Source: Methylotenera sp.
GTDB taxonomy: Bacteria; Pseudomonadota; Gammaproteobacteria; Burkholderiales; Methylophilaceae
Direction: 5' to 3'
NCBI GenBank assembly: GCA_027310735.1
Contig: DAIDAH010000134.1
Coordinates: forward strand, 1 to 7,585
DNA: 7,585 nucleotides
Shown here piece by piece: positions 6,553-7,585 of the stretch; position 1 is the first letter of the stretch; each line of letters begins with the position of its first letter. Made by a program: the position numbers and the translations under genes. The notes beneath the pieces were generated by a model. It saw only the letters and a list, made by a program, of their open reading frames with translations, made no database searches and was not told the DNA's origin.

Positions 6553-7585
6553 ATGCTTAAAGCTGTTGAGACCGCAAAAAAATCTGATGTGGATAATATG
6601 AATGTAGAAAAAGAGATCCCAATTCAACCAGTGTCACTTGATATTTGGGATAAAAAGTATCGCCTTAAATCTAAGCAAGGTGAAAATGTTGACCAGAATA
6701 TGGATGACTCCTATTCACGCGTAGCGCGTGCCTTGGCTGATGTTGAGGTGGAAGAAAAACGTGCCGAGTGGCATGAGAAGTTTTTGTGGGCATTGCGTCG
6801 TGGCGCTATTCCAGCAGGTCGTATTACTTCTAATGCAGGTGCTTTAGAGCATAAGCCAGCAACATCCACCATCAATTGCACAGTATCTGGCGTGATTGAA
6901 GACAGCATGGACAATATCCTCGGCAAAGTACACGAGGCAGGCTTAACCCTTAAAGCTGGCTGTGGTATTGGCTATGAGTTCTCTACATTGCGTCCAAAAG
7001 GTGCATTTGTAGCGGGTGCTGGCGCTTATACAAGCGGCCCACTCTCTTTTATGGATATCTACGACAAGATGTGTTTCACCGTGTCTAGCGCGGGTGGTCG
7101 TCGTGGTGCGCAAATGGCAACGTTTGATATTTCACATCCTGACGTTACAGACTTCATCAAAGCAAAACGTGAAAATGGCCGTTTACGCCAATTCAACTTG
7201 TCATGCCTGATTACCAAAGAATTCATGGAAGCGGTAAAAGCAGATTCAGAATGGAAACTGGCTTTCCCTGTTACAGAAAAAGAAGCGATTATTGACGGCC
7301 TGAACGTGAATGACAATGCGCAAGTAGTATGGCGCGAGTGGCCAGTGAAAGGTAAATACCTCACTAAAACAGAAGGTATGGATGCAGGAAAAGTCGCTTG
7401 CCGCGTGTATAAAACCATCAAGGCACGCCGTTTGTGGGATGTGATTATGTCCTCAACCTACGACTTTGCTGAACCGGGCTTTATTTTGATTGACCGCGTC
7501 AATGAAATGAACAACAACTGGTTCTGCGAAAACATCCGTGCAACCAACCCATGTGGTGAGCAACCACTTCCACCTTATGGCGCTT
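6553..7585 (+). CDS. nrdJ: Adenosylcobalamin-dependent (class II) ribonucleoside-diphosphate reductase, N-terminal part
   Basis: Catalytic subunit that reduces ribonucleotides to deoxyribonucleotides for DNA synthesis; class II enzymes generate their thiyl radical with coenzyme B12 and need no oxygen and no NrdB partner. 344 residues are visible and the frame is open at the right edge. Landmarks are SLDIWDKKYRLK (29-40), IPAGRITSNAGA, the first redox Cys in STINCTVSG (C109, equivalent to E. coli NrdA C225), LKAGCGIGYEFSTLRPKGA (133 onward, characteristic of the NrdJ branch), SSAGGRRGAQMATFDISHPD, and NPCGEQPLPPYGA. In the last, N332, C334 and E336 correspond to the active-site Asn437, Cys439 (thiyl radical) and Glu441 of class I. 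No N-terminal ATP-cone is present. The second redox Cys and the C-terminal Cys pair lie beyond the window. Transcribed from its own promoter, probably under NrdR. The class II call rests on family resemblance; an NrdB-dependent relative is less likely. Confidence 0.92.
   Translation, partial: MLKAVETAKKSDVDNMNVEKEIPIQPVSLDIWDKKYRLKSKQGENVDQNMDDSYSRVARALADVEVEEKRAEWHEKFLWALRRGAIPAGRITSNAGALEHKPATSTINCTVSGVIEDSMDNILGKVHEAGLTLKAGCGIGYEFSTLRPKGAFVAGAGAYTSGPLSFMDIYDKMCFTVSSAGGRRGAQMATFDISHPDVTDFIKAKRENGRLRQFNLSCLITKEFMEAVKADSEWKLAFPVTEKEAIIDGLNVNDNAQVVWREWPVKGKYLTKTEGMDAGKVACRVYKTIKARRLWDVIMSSTYDFAEPGFILIDRVNEMNNNWFCENIRATNPCGEQPLPPYGA

Overview
The window reads as a chromosomal segment of a Gram-negative proteobacterium. 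It has an RND efflux pump, a TolC-type outer-membrane channel and the lipopolysaccharide enzyme WaaA, so an outer membrane is certain. The neighbourhood of a Pcm-like methyltransferase, tolC and waaA is one I associate from memory with beta-proteobacteria. The moderate base composition and a B12-type ribonucleotide reductase would suit a Methylophilaceae-like (Methylotenera-type) methylotroph. That placement is inference; no rRNA or other marker is present.

Layout: (1) 2-2200 (+) is the C-terminal two thirds of an RND inner-membrane pump, cut at its 5' end by the window edge. (2) 2201-2279 is a short gap with a perfect TATAAT. (3) 2280-4935 (+) is a tight three-gene run: a divergent Pcm-type SAM methyltransferase, a TolC outer-membrane channel and an ISOC-type cysteine hydrolase that overlaps the tolC end. 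(4) 4948-6210 (-) is waaA (kdtA), converging on the hydrolase with only 12 bases between the stops. (5) 6211-6552 is a 342-base divergent intergenic region with a perfect palindrome, a sigma70-like promoter, an NrdR-like operator and a leader hairpin. (6) 6553-7585 (+) is the N-terminal part of a class II (adenosylcobalamin) ribonucleotide reductase, cut at its 3' end.

How the genes fit together: the RND pump needs a periplasmic adaptor, probably encoded upstream of the window, and an outer-membrane channel, which the nearby TolC could supply. WaaA adds Kdo to lipid A, so most of the window concerns the cell envelope and export. The reductase is a separate transcription unit for DNA precursor synthesis, probably under NrdR control.

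I see no mobile element, CRISPR array, RNA gene or defence system. The most useful leads are the NrdR-like operator before nrdJ, the altered catalytic motifs of the Pcm-like protein beside tolC, and the unexplained palindrome between waaA and nrdJ. No wholly new system is evident.
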